A DNA stretch of 64,000 bases from Phocaeicola_A sp036804505. GTDB lineage: Bacteria > Bacteroidota > Bacteroidia > Bacteroidales > Bacteroidaceae. Position numbers and translations under genes: made by a program. Positions 34,384 through 42,223 of this stretch are shown here, one piece after another. The stretch is from positions 1 to 64,000 of the forward strand of contig DAIRSI010000020.1 in NCBI GenBank assembly GCA_036804505.1, given 5' to 3'. The notes under the pieces were generated by a model. That model searched no databases. It had not been told where the DNA came from and saw only the letters and a program-made list of their open reading frames with translations. How positions within the stretch are numbered: position 1 is the first letter of the stretch; each line of letters opens with the position of its first letter.

Positions 34384-35037
34384 ATGAAAAAAGATTACCA
34401 AAATATCCTTATGGATTTGGACGGTACGCTTACCGACCCGTTCTTCGGCATCACTAGATCCGTACAATATGCCTTGGGAAAATTCCAAATAGAAGTTACT
34501 GATTTAAAAGAACTCATACCATTCATAGGTCCGCCGTTGATGGATTCCTTTCAGGAATTCTATCACTTCACGAAGGAGCAGGCCCGACTAGCTTGTGATT
34601 ATTACACGGAACGTTTCGTCAGTGTAGGGTGGTGTGAAAACGAGGTGTTTCCGGAGATTGAAACGTTTCTTAAAGAACAAAAGGAAAAAGGAAGAAATCT
34701 ATATATTGCTACTACCAAGCCTGATGTTCTTGCAGAAAAGATTCTGGATTATTTCGGACTGTTGCAATATTTCACCTTTGTCGGCGGAGATACGATGGAA
34801 CACACCCGTTCGGCCAAGCCGGAAATTATCCGCTACATCATGAAAAAAAACAACATCATTGATAAAAACAGTACCATCATGATAGGAGACAGAAAATTTG
34901 ATGTGGACGGAGCCAAAGCTGTAGGTATAGATTCCATTGGAGTTTTATATGGATACGGAAGCCGTGAGGAAATGGAAGAATCAAAGCCTACCTATCTAGG
35001 AGAAAACATCAAAGATTTAAGTATCATTCTTACATAA
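34384..35037 (+). CDS. HAD superfamily phosphatase, Gph-like
   Basis: HAD subfamily IA hydrolase of 217 residues, resembling phosphoglycolate-type phosphatases. Motif I is MDLDGTLTD with Asp11 and Asp13; motif II is YIATTKP; the Lys of SAKPEII is motif III; motif IV is MIGDRKFDVDGAK. A helical cap spans about residues 20-85. A longer frame starts at 34285, but that extension would run through a terminator hairpin and the -7 promoter element, so I start at the ATG at 34384, which keeps the first beta-strand (QNILMDLDGT). Possible substrate is a 2-phosphoglycolate or sugar phosphate. It converges on glyA with a shared terminator. Confidence 0.88.
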   Translation: MKKDYQNILMDLDGTLTDPFFGITRSVQYALGKFQIEVTDLKELIPFIGPPLMDSFQEFYHFTKEQARLACDYYTERFVSVGWCENEVFPEIETFLKEQKEKGRNLYIATTKPDVLAEKILDYFGLLQYFTFVGGDTMEHTRSAKPEIIRYIMKKNNIIDKNSTIMIGDRKFDVDGAKAVGIDSIGVLYGYGSREEMEESKPTYLGENIKDLSIILT

Positions 35038-35042
35038 AAAAA

Positions 35043-35075
35043 GCCGGTCAAGAATTCTCTTAACCGGCATTTTAT
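35043..35075. terminator. Bidirectional terminator between the HAD gene and glyA
   Basis: Stem GCCGGT/ACCGGC (35043-35048 with 35063-35068), extended inward by four more pairs around a short loop. T-rich DNA follows on the plus strand and an A-run precedes it, giving T on the minus strand. Confidence 0.82.
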
Positions 35076-35092
35076 TATATATTTCAATAAGA

Positions 35093-36373
35093 TCAATAAG
35101 CAAACAATGGATAATCGGCCATCATTTTGTTTACGGTAGCACGAACGTCTCCAATAACAGCTTCATCTTCCACATTATTGAGAACAGTTTCAATCAGTTC
35201 GGCAATCTTTTCCATGAAAGGCTCCTTTGCACCACGTGTAGTAATGGCAGGAGTTCCCAAACGAATACCACTGGTCTGGAAAGCCGAGCGGGTATCAAAC
35301 GGAACCATATTCTTGTTCACTGTAATATCAGCAGAAACCAAAGCTTTCTCGGCAACCTTACCCGTCAAATCAGGATATTTGCTACGAAGATCCACCAGCA
35401 TGGAGTGATTGTCCGTTCCACCAGAAACAATAGAGAAGCCGCGTTGCATCAAAGCTGCAGCCAATGCTTTCGCATTTTTCTGCACTTGTGTCTGATATTC
35501 CTTGAATTCCGGTTGAAGAGCTTCGCCAAAAGCTACAGCTTTGGCTGCAATGACATGTTCCAACGGACCGCCCTGAACTCCTGGGAATACAGCAGAATCC
35601 AATAATTGGGACATCATCTTGATTTCACCCTTCGGTGTTTTCTTACCCCATGGATTTGGGAAATCTTTTCCCATCAGGATAACACCGCCGCGAGGACCAC
35701 GCAAGGTCTTATGAGTGGTAGAAGTAACGATATGTGCATATTTCAACGGATTATCAAGCAAACCGGCAGCAATAAGTCCGGCAGGATGAGCCATATCCAC
35801 CATAAAGATGGCGCCAACTTTGTCGGCAATTTCTCTCATGCGTTTGTAATCCCATTCACGGCTATAGGCAGAACCACCGCCAATAATCATCTTCGGATGT
35901 TCGCGCAATGCGATTTCCTCCATTTCATCGTAGTTCACACGACCGGTTTTCTCGTCAAGATTATATTCATGAGGTTCGTAGATGATACCTGAAGTATTAA
36001 CCAATGAACCATGACTGAGGTGACCGCCGTGAGCCAGATTCAAGCCCATGAACTTATCGCCCGGATTCAAAACTGCCAAGAATACGGAAGCATTGGCTTG
36101 AGCACCTGAATGCGGCTGAACGTTTGCCCATTCTGCTCCGAACAGTTCTTTCAGACGTGCAATAGCAAGACGCTCTGATTCGTCAACAACTTCACAACCG
36201 CCATAATAACGCTTTCCTGGATATCCTTCAGCATATTTATTTGTCAGATAGGATCCCATAGCTTCCATGACCTGGTCGCTAACGAAATTTTCGGATGCAA
36301 TCAATTCAATGCCTTTCAGCTGACGCTGATGTTCTCTTTCGATGATATCGAAAATTACATTGTCTCTTTTCAT
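35093..36373 (-). CDS. glyA: Serine hydroxymethyltransferase
   Basis: PLP enzyme that interconverts serine and glycine while loading tetrahydrofolate with a one-carbon unit; the product 5,10-methylene-THF is the cofactor for PanB in this window. The length of 426 residues is normal. The PLP lysine is in VTSTTHKTLRGPRGG (about residue 222). Other family landmarks are IELIASENFVS (23-33), YAEGYPGKRYYGG (47-59) and DMAHPAGLIAAG. It is transcribed from a -7 element at 36415-36422 and is not part of the neighbouring pyr operon, whose end lies 77 bases upstream of the ATG. Confidence 0.98.
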   Translation of the reverse strand: MKRDNVIFDIIEREHQRQLKGIELIASENFVSDQVMEAMGSYLTNKYAEGYPGKRYYGGCEVVDESERLAIARLKELFGAEWANVQPHSGAQANASVFLAVLNPGDKFMGLNLAHGGHLSHGSLVNTSGIIYEPHEYNLDEKTGRVNYDEMEEIALREHPKMIIGGGSAYSREWDYKRMREIADKVGAIFMVDMAHPAGLIAAGLLDNPLKYAHIVTSTTHKTLRGPRGGVILMGKDFPNPWGKKTPKGEIKMMSQLLDSAVFPGVQGGPLEHVIAAKAVAFGEALQPEFKEYQTQVQKNAKALAAALMQRGFSIVSGGTDNHSMLVDLRSKYPDLTGKVAEKALVSADITVNKNMVPFDTRSAFQTSGIRLGTPAITTRGAKEPFMEKIAELIETVLNNVEDEAVIGDVRATVNKMMADYPLFAY

Positions 36374-36414
36374 TTCAATAATGAGTATTAGTTATAGTTA
36401 TTACTAATGAATTG

Positions 36415-36422
36415 CAAAATTA
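36415..36422 (-). promoter_or_regulatory. -7 promoter element for glyA
   Basis: On the minus strand this reads TAATTTTG, 41 bases before the ATG at 36373. It lies just beyond the stop of the flavin reductase gene. Confidence 0.6.
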
Positions 36423-36449
36423 AACATTCTATTGCGATAGAGCAACTTT

Positions 36450-37025
36450 TCATTTATTTATTTTTTTCTTCTCGACAGTCCAGCCGAACTTCCCGATTTT
36501 ATCTCCCAAGTGATAATATCCACCGTGAAGATAAACCAGCGGATTGCTTAAAGCTAAATCCCACTTGCCGGTCTCAGAATCAAGATATTTCTCATCGGCT
36601 CGTACGTTCACAACTTCGGAAATAAACATATCGTGCGAACCCAAAGACATGATTTCCTTCACTCTGCATTCAATGCAAAGAGGGGATTCCTCGATAACCG
36701 GTGCGCCTACCATAGTAGCCTTGCCGGGAGTAAGTTTCATCTCCTTGAATTTGTCATAATCACGTCCGCTGCACACACCGCACCAATCGGTAGCATATGC
36801 CATATCCACAGTAGTGAGGTTGAGTACAAACTCCATATTTTTCTTGATAATCTCATAGGAATGCCTTTCCGGACGTACAGAAATATAACACATGGGAGGT
36901 TCGGAACAAATCGTTCCCGTCCAAGCCACAGTGAGCATATTCCATTCTTCGGGACAGTTCCCGCAAGTAACCAATAGGGCAGGCAAAGGATAAATCAAAG
37001 TACCCGGTTTCCAATCCTGTTTCAT
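36450..37025 (-). CDS. Flavin reductase family protein (flavoredoxin-like)
   Basis: FMN-binding split-barrel protein of 191 residues, of the flavin reductase/flavoredoxin group. It begins MKQDWKPGTLIYPLPALLV and contains NMLTVAWTGTICSEPPM and the RPERHSYEIIKKN stretch, all typical for the family; Cys-containing segments (CGVCSGRDYDKF) resemble flavoredoxins that can help carry electrons. I place the start at the ATG at 37025 because it overlaps the pyrI stop as ATGA, the usual sign of translational coupling; a longer frame to 37076 would run into pyrI coding sequence. Why it is coupled to pyrBI is not obvious; electron supply to a dihydroorotate dehydrogenase is an untested idea. Confidence 0.88.
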   Translation of the reverse strand: MKQDWKPGTLIYPLPALLVTCGNCPEEWNMLTVAWTGTICSEPPMCYISVRPERHSYEIIKKNMEFVLNLTTVDMAYATDWCGVCSGRDYDKFKEMKLTPGKATMVGAPVIEESPLCIECRVKEIMSLGSHDMFISEVVNVRADEKYLDSETGKWDLALSNPLVYLHGGYYHLGDKIGKFGWTVEKKKINK

Positions 37026-37486
37026 TTCACTAAAGTTACATTTTCCATAAGAATTTCTTTCTCGCAGTAATGGCACACCAATACACCCTTTTCCTTGTCG
37101 GTCACATGGAACCAGGTTTTCATCGGTTCGTTATTGGTGATACATTTCGGATTCGGACATTTCACGATTCCCTTCAATTCATCGGGAATGAGAACGGGAC
37201 GTTTTTCCACCACCTCATAATCCTTGATAATGTTGATGACCGCATTGGGGGCAACTACACTCAAACGGCTTATCTCTTCATCGGTAAAGACTTTGTCGGC
37301 CACCTTGATGATACCCTTGTGACCCAGTTTCTTGCTTTCGAGATTGAAACCGATGGTAATATTGTTGCTCATTTTTTCCAGTCCCAGCAGACTTACTACT
37401 TTAAACAACTTATTGCTGGGTATATGATCAAGTACAACGCCGTTTTTCAATGCGGCCACTTGCAAAGCTTGTTTGTTTTCACTCAT
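37022..37486 (-). CDS. pyrI: Aspartate carbamoyltransferase regulatory chain
   Basis: Regulatory subunit that binds nucleotides and holds together the catalytic trimers of aspartate transcarbamoylase. It has 154 residues. The N-terminal allosteric domain (GVVLDHIPSNKLFKV, ITIGFNLESKKLGHKGIIK) is followed by a C-terminal zinc domain with the four cysteines in CPNPKC and CHYC, the standard PyrI zinc motif. It lies 15 bases after pyrB and overlaps the flavin reductase start by 4 bases. Presence of pyrI implies that CTP/ATP feedback control of the pathway is retained. Confidence 0.97.
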   Translation of the reverse strand: MSENKQALQVAALKNGVVLDHIPSNKLFKVVSLLGLEKMSNNITIGFNLESKKLGHKGIIKVADKVFTDEEISRLSVVAPNAVINIIKDYEVVEKRPVLIPDELKGIVKCPNPKCITNNEPMKTWFHVTDKEKGVLVCHYCEKEILMENVTLVK

Positions 37487-37501
37487 AATTTCAAAAAATT
37501 A

Positions 37502-38434
37502 TTAATCATTGACGATATCTTCCAAAGTAAAGCCCAAAGCATCACAGATTATTGCTTCACGGGCAAAGAGTCCGTTACCTGCCTGTTGAATGAAATATGC
37601 ATGTGGATTGTCATCTACATCATAAGCTATTTCGTTGACTCTTGGCAGCGGATGCAAGATTCTCAAATTGGGTTTGGCCTTTGCCAAAATGCTGTTTCGG
37701 AGAATGTATACATTCTTCACCTTTTCATATTCCATGAGATCAGTGAAGCGTTCCCGCTGTACGCGCGTCATATACAAGATATCGGCACCGGCTATCACAT
37801 CCTCATTGAATTCGGTATATTCCTTGTATCTGATGCCATGCTTGTCACAATACACCTTATATTCATCAGGCATACGGAGTTCATCCGGAGCAATGAAATG
37901 AAAAGTCGGATTGAAATGACGCATAGCCATAAGCATGGAATGAACGGTACGCCCATATTTCAAATCGCCCACCAAATAAATATTCAGATTCTCGAGTGTA
38001 CCTTGAGTCTGATACATGGTATAAAGGTCGAGCATTGTCTGAGAAGGATGCTGATGCGCCCCATCTCCTGCATTGATAATTGGTATAGGCGCAACTTCAC
38101 TGGCATATTGTGCCGCACCTTCCAAATGATGGCGCATGACAATCAAGTCAGCATAATTGCTTACCATCAAGATAGTATCCTTCAAAGTTTCACCCTTGCT
38201 GGCACTACTTGTATTGGCATCGGCAAAACCGATGACTTTTCCGCCAAGACGGTTCACGGCAGTTTCAAAACTCAATCGGGTGCGGGTAGAGGGTTCGAAG
38301 AAAAGCGTAGCAACCACTTTTCCATCAAGGATCTTTCTGTTAGGACGTAATTCAAACTCATGTGCCATCTTCAACAAATAAAGTATTTTTTCTTTGGAAA
38401 GATTGGCAATGGTGACAAAACTTTTATTTTCCAT
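37502..38434 (-). CDS. pyrB: Aspartate carbamoyltransferase catalytic chain
   Basis: Catalyses the committed step of pyrimidine synthesis, forming N-carbamoyl-aspartate. It has 310 residues. The carbamoyl-phosphate-binding motif FFEPSTRTRLSFE (about 46-58) is intact, with the Ser and Thr-Arg-Thr residues. Later landmarks are the loop SASKGETLKDT with the active Lys, and HPLPR near the C-terminus. It is the first gene of the pyrB-pyrI-flavin reductase unit and has a -7 element at 38473-38480. No attenuator-like leader is seen. Confidence 0.98.
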   Translation of the reverse strand: MENKSFVTIANLSKEKILYLLKMAHEFELRPNRKILDGKVVATLFFEPSTRTRLSFETAVNRLGGKVIGFADANTSSASKGETLKDTILMVSNYADLIVMRHHLEGAAQYASEVAPIPIINAGDGAHQHPSQTMLDLYTMYQTQGTLENLNIYLVGDLKYGRTVHSMLMAMRHFNPTFHFIAPDELRMPDEYKVYCDKHGIRYKEYTEFNEDVIAGADILYMTRVQRERFTDLMEYEKVKNVYILRNSILAKAKPNLRILHPLPRVNEIAYDVDDNPHAYFIQQAGNGLFAREAIICDALGFTLEDIVND

Positions 38435-38472
38435 AACGGCAGAGTTTATTTCTAGATTTATATTCTAGGCTT

Positions 38473-38480
38473 CAAAGTTA
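38473..38480 (-). promoter_or_regulatory. -7 promoter element for pyrBI
   Basis: On the minus strand this reads TAACTTTG, 39 bases before the ATG at 38434. Confidence 0.6.
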
Positions 38481-38595
38481 TGTAAAAAAACCGATAATCA
38501 TCTATATAAAAACAGAGAAAAATAAGAGAAAAAACATATTTGAAGGAAATAGAGAGAAAGTTTTTTAAAATGGAAAGAAAGTGATTTTTTTGTTC

Positions 38596-38603
38596 TATAT
38601 TTG
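38596..38603 (+). promoter_or_regulatory. -7 promoter element for the PBP gene
   Basis: TATATTTG matches TAnnTTTG and is 37 bases before the ATG at 38640. The region between pyrB and this gene (38435-38639) holds the two divergent promoters and no gene. Confidence 0.6.
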
Positions 38604-38639
38604 CATTTTATTCGTGAATAAAAAATTGAAGATTTAAGT

Positions 38640-40976
38640 ATGAGACGAAAAATCATATATGCAGCATGGAGTCTTCTGCTTGGAGGAACATTGATAGTCA
38701 TGCTTTTTTTTACTGCCATTTCATATGGCTTCATCGGATATATTCCTCCGGTTGAAGAATTGGAGAATCCAATTAACAAATTTGCATCACAAATCATATC
38801 ATCAGATAACAAGCTTCTGGGTACTTGGAGTTATACCAAGCAAAACCGAATATTTGTCAATTACGACAAAATTCCCCAAAATCTGGTTGATGCCCTTGTT
38901 GCGACAGAGGATGTCCGCTTCAGAAAACATAGCGGCATTGATGCCAAGGCTATTGTGAGAGCAATTATAAAGCGTGTGATATTGCATCAGGCTGCAGCGG
39001 GAGGTGGAAGTACCATCACACAGCAGTTGGCAAAACAGCTTTATACGGAAAAGCCCGCCACATCTTTTTTCGAGCGTATTTGCCAGAAACCTATTGAATG
39101 GGTCATTGCTGTGAAACTGGAACGTTATTATACCAAGGACGAAATCATTACGCTGTATCTGAATTATTTTGACTTTCTGAATAATGCAGTAGGCATCAAG
39201 ACTGCTGCCAATACATACTTCGGCAAAGAACCCCAGAACTTGAATCTTGAAGAATGCGCCACTTTGGTCGGTATGTGTAAGAATCCATCTTACTTCAATC
39301 CCGTACGTAACAACGAACGATGCAAGGAAAGAAGAAATGTGGTTCTGAACCAGATGATTAAAGCAGGCTACGTGAGCCAAGTAGACGGAGAGGCAGCCAA
39401 GCAGAAACCTCTGATACTAAACTTCCACCGAGTTGACCACAAGGAGGGAGAAGCTACTTACCTGCGAGAATATCTGCGTAGCATTATGATGGCTAAAAGA
39501 CCTAACTTTGCAGATTACCGCAGTTGGCAGAAACAGAAGTATTATGAAGATTCTATCGCATGGGAACAGGATCCGCTTTACGGTTGGTGCAACAAACATC
39601 AAAAGAAAAACGGTGAATATTATAATGTATATACGGACGGGCTTAAAATTTATACCACTATAGACTCACGCATGCAGCGCTATGCAGAAGAAGCCGTATA
39701 TGAACATGTTGCAGAATATCTGCAACCTCATTTCTTTGCAGAGAAAAGAGGAAGAAGCACCGCTCCGTTCACGAGTCAATTAACACCCGAACAAGTAAAG
39801 TCTATTCTGTATCGCAACATGAAGTTGTCCGACAGATATCGTGCCATGAAAGAATCCGGTGCATCCGAAAAAGAAATTATCCGCGCATTCAATACCAAAC
39901 GTGAAATGACGGTATTCACCTATCATGGTGATGTGGACACTACCATGACTCCCATGGATTCCATCCGCTACTACAAACATTTCTTAAGAGCAGGATTCGT
40001 TTCTATGGATCCTCACACAGGTTATGTGAAAGCCTATGTGGGTGGACTCGACTATGCTCATTTCCAATATGACATGGCAATGGTAGGACGCAGACAAGTG
40101 GGTTCCACCATCAAGCCGTTCCTTTACTCATTGGCAATGGAAAACAATTTCTCTCCATGCGACTTGGCACCGAACTCCCAACATACTTATATGGTAAACG
40201 GCGTACCTTGGACTCCAAGAAATGCAAGCCATTCCCGAATAGGGCAAATGGTTACGCTGAAGTGGGGATTGGCACAGTCCAACAACTGGATATCGGCTTA
40301 CTTGATGAGCAAACTGAATCCTCATGCTTTTGTGCGCCTGTTACATTCGTTCGGAATACGCAATAAAGATATAGTAGCATCCCCGTCCCTTTGCTTGGGC
40401 CCGTGTGATATAACGGTAGGCGAAATGGTTTCGGCCTACACGGCTTTTGCCAACAAGGGAATCCGTGTATCACCCATGCTTGTTACCCGCATCGAGGACA
40501 ATGAAGGAAACGTGGTTGCCAAATTCCAGCCACAGATGAATGAAGTGATTGGAGAAGAAAGTGCCTACAAAATGCTTGTCATGATGAGAGCGGTTATTAA
40601 TGAAGGTACGGGTTCACGCCTGCGATTCAAATTCCACTTCAATGCAGATATAGCCGGAAAGACCGGAACAACAAACAATAACAGTGATGCCTGGTTCATG
40701 GGCGTTACCCCAAGACTCGTAAGCGGCTGCTGGGCAGGAGGAGAGGACAGGGATATCCACTTCGACTCCATGATTTACGGCCAAGGAGCCTCCATGGCGT
40801 TGCCAATCTGGGCTTTATATATGAAGAAAGTATATGCCGACCCACGTCTGGGATATTCACAAAACGAAAGGTTCTCCATCCCGGATGATTTTGATCCGTG
40901 TAAAGATAGTTTTGGCGACCTCAGCCAGTGGGGTACGGAAGACTATGAGAATGGTATTGACGATATCTTCGAATAA
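38640..40976 (+). CDS. Class A penicillin-binding protein (PBP1A-like)
   Basis: Bifunctional peptidoglycan synthase of 778 residues, with an N-terminal transmembrane anchor (about 8-32). A GT51 glycosyltransferase domain (about 65-240) has ATEDVRFRKHSGID (catalytic Glu) and GGSTITQQLAKQLYT. The transpeptidase domain has the active Ser in GSTIKP (SxxK), SNN as the SxN motif, and KTGTTNNN as the KTG motif. The C-terminus is acidic. It is the main cell-wall polymerase type and a beta-lactam target. The gene is monocistronic and is followed by a small hairpin at 40984-41012 that overlaps the end of the facing gene. Confidence 0.95.
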   Translation: MRRKIIYAAWSLLLGGTLIVMLFFTAISYGFIGYIPPVEELENPINKFASQIISSDNKLLGTWSYTKQNRIFVNYDKIPQNLVDALVATEDVRFRKHSGIDAKAIVRAIIKRVILHQAAAGGGSTITQQLAKQLYTEKPATSFFERICQKPIEWVIAVKLERYYTKDEIITLYLNYFDFLNNAVGIKTAANTYFGKEPQNLNLEECATLVGMCKNPSYFNPVRNNERCKERRNVVLNQMIKAGYVSQVDGEAAKQKPLILNFHRVDHKEGEATYLREYLRSIMMAKRPNFADYRSWQKQKYYEDSIAWEQDPLYGWCNKHQKKNGEYYNVYTDGLKIYTTIDSRMQRYAEEAVYEHVAEYLQPHFFAEKRGRSTAPFTSQLTPEQVKSILYRNMKLSDRYRAMKESGASEKEIIRAFNTKREMTVFTYHGDVDTTMTPMDSIRYYKHFLRAGFVSMDPHTGYVKAYVGGLDYAHFQYDMAMVGRRQVGSTIKPFLYSLAMENNFSPCDLAPNSQHTYMVNGVPWTPRNASHSRIGQMVTLKWGLAQSNNWISAYLMSKLNPHAFVRLLHSFGIRNKDIVASPSLCLGPCDITVGEMVSAYTAFANKGIRVSPMLVTRIEDNEGNVVAKFQPQMNEVIGEESAYKMLVMMRAVINEGTGSRLRFKFHFNADIAGKTGTTNNNSDAWFMGVTPRLVSGCWAGGEDRDIHFDSMIYGQGASMALPIWALYMKKVYADPRLGYSQNERFSIPDDFDPCKDSFGDLSQWGTEDYENGIDDIFE

Positions 40977-40983
40977 GATAAAG

Positions 40984-41012
40984 ATTGAAGGAGTAGAAAT
41001 TATTCCTTCAAT
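40984..41012. terminator. Small hairpin between the PBP and HPPK-like genes
   Basis: A 9-base inverted repeat (40984-40992 with 41004-41012) lies between the converging genes. Its right arm overlaps the HPPK-like reading frame end, and there is no clean T-run, so it is a weak terminator call. Confidence 0.4.
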
Positions 41013-41368
41013 TCTTCTATTCCTTTTTGAACATAAGGACGTTCGTAGTCATCTTCCCTAAGAATTTCTTCATCATAACGAAGAAGATCAATATCCATAC
41101 AGATATTCTCTTGATCGTCGATGCTTCGTCCGCAAGTATGTTCGATGCCTTTCATCAGCATCTCCACTTCTTCTGCTGGCAGGGAAGTCTGAAATTGAGC
41201 AATTTGGTTGTAAAATAAATTTTGATTTTCCAAATCATGAGGAGAAGTGAATTCTCCTTTTGAAAAGCGAATAGTAGGAAAATATGCTTGAAGTTCCTGA
41301 CGGGCAATTTCAAAACTTTTTTCATAATCCGTATTAGAACCACAACATATTAAACATCGGTGATGCAT
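41000..41368 (-). CDS. Short HPPK-like protein (folate pathway family)
   Basis: Protein of 122 residues that resembles 6-hydroxymethyl-7,8-dihydropterin pyrophosphokinase (FolK) in its conserved points. It has an N-terminal CCGSNTDYEKSFEIARQEL (the G-S-N start), a middle TSLPAEEVEMLMKGIEHTCGRS and the acidic MDIDLLRYD, matching the D-x-D motif of FolK that binds Mg-ATP. It is shorter than typical FolK (about 160), missing part of the loop region. It may therefore be a minimal kinase or a non-catalytic relative; full-length FolK could be encoded elsewhere. It is divergent from kdsB. Confidence 0.72.
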   Translation of the reverse strand: MHHRCLICCGSNTDYEKSFEIARQELQAYFPTIRFSKGEFTSPHDLENQNLFYNQIAQFQTSLPAEEVEMLMKGIEHTCGRSIDDQENICMDIDLLRYDEEILREDDYERPYVQKGIEELKE

Positions 41369-41432
41369 AATCTATTTAAAATTGTTTTCTGCAAAGTAAA
41401 AGCATTTTCATCGGTTTTCCAAATTATTTTGT

Positions 41433-41440
41433 TAATTTTG
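41433..41440 (+). promoter_or_regulatory. -7 promoter element for kdsB
   Basis: TAATTTTG is 23 bases before the ATG at 41463. The upstream side is T-rich with no certain -33 match. Confidence 0.55.
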
Positions 41441-41462
41441 CATGTTTTGAAACTGAAATGTT

Positions 41463-42218
41463 ATGAAATTTATTGGAATAATACCTGCAAGATACGCATC
41501 GACCCGTTTTCCGGCAAAGCCATTGGCCCTGTTGGGAGGAAAAACAGTCATTCAAAGAGTTTATGAACAAGTAGTGGGAGCAACGGATGAAGTCTATGTG
41601 GCCACTGATGACAAAAGGATAGAACTGGCTGTGAAATCATTTGGAGGAAACGTCGTCATGACATCACCCGATCATAAAAGCGGAACAGACCGTTGTTTTG
41701 AGGCATACACAAAAGTGGGTAAAGGATATGATGTAGTAATCAATATACAAGGCGATGAACCGTTCATTCAGCATCAGCAACTGGCAGCTATCAAGGAATG
41801 CTTCAGCGATCCCAATACACAGATTGCAACATTGGTAAAGCCTTTCACAGCTTCCGATAGCATTGAAGCCATCCGAAATGTGAACTCACCTAAAGTTGTG
41901 GTCAACAAGAATTGGGAAGCCCTTTATTTCAGCAGAAGCATCATTCCGTTTATCAGAGGAAAAGAAGAAAGCCAGTGGGTAAAGGAGCATATTTATTACA
42001 AACATATAGGACTCTACGCCTACAAGGCAGAAATACTGAAAGAAATCACCTCTCTTCCTCAATCATCTTTGGAACTGGCCGAAAGTCTGGAACAACTCCG
42101 CTGGCTGGAAAACGGTTATCGAATAAAGGTTGGTATCAGCAATATAGAAACAATAGGCATCGACACTCCGCAAGATTTGAAAGCCGCCGAAAATTTTCTC
42201 ATAACACACAATCTATAG
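41463..42218 (+). CDS. kdsB: 3-deoxy-manno-octulosonate cytidylyltransferase (CMP-Kdo synthetase)
   Basis: Activates Kdo with CTP before its transfer to lipid A in lipopolysaccharide synthesis. The length of 251 residues is normal. The nucleotide-binding N-terminus GIIPARYASTRFPAKPL is diagnostic (ARYxSxRFPxK), followed by VINIQGDEPFI (metal-binding Asp) and the later HIGLYAYKAEIL. Motifs look intact. The M16-like gene begins 6 bases after the stop, so both are probably on one transcript, although no functional link is known. Confidence 0.97.
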   Translation: MKFIGIIPARYASTRFPAKPLALLGGKTVIQRVYEQVVGATDEVYVATDDKRIELAVKSFGGNVVMTSPDHKSGTDRCFEAYTKVGKGYDVVINIQGDEPFIQHQQLAAIKECFSDPNTQIATLVKPFTASDSIEAIRNVNSPKVVVNKNWEALYFSRSIIPFIRGKEESQWVKEHIYYKHIGLYAYKAEILKEITSLPQSSLELAESLEQLRWLENGYRIKVGISNIETIGIDTPQDLKAAENFLITHNL

Positions 42219-42223
42219 AAAAT

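Noticed and set aside
37070..38350. A 426-codon open frame on the plus strand
   Set aside because: It is the exact antisense of pyrB and pyrI, which have clear families; it encodes no recognisable domain and reflects codon bias in the real genes.
41912..42223. An upstream start for the M16-like gene
   Set aside because: It overlaps kdsB by over 300 bases; the ATG at 42224 follows kdsB by 6 bases and starts the family-like N-terminus.
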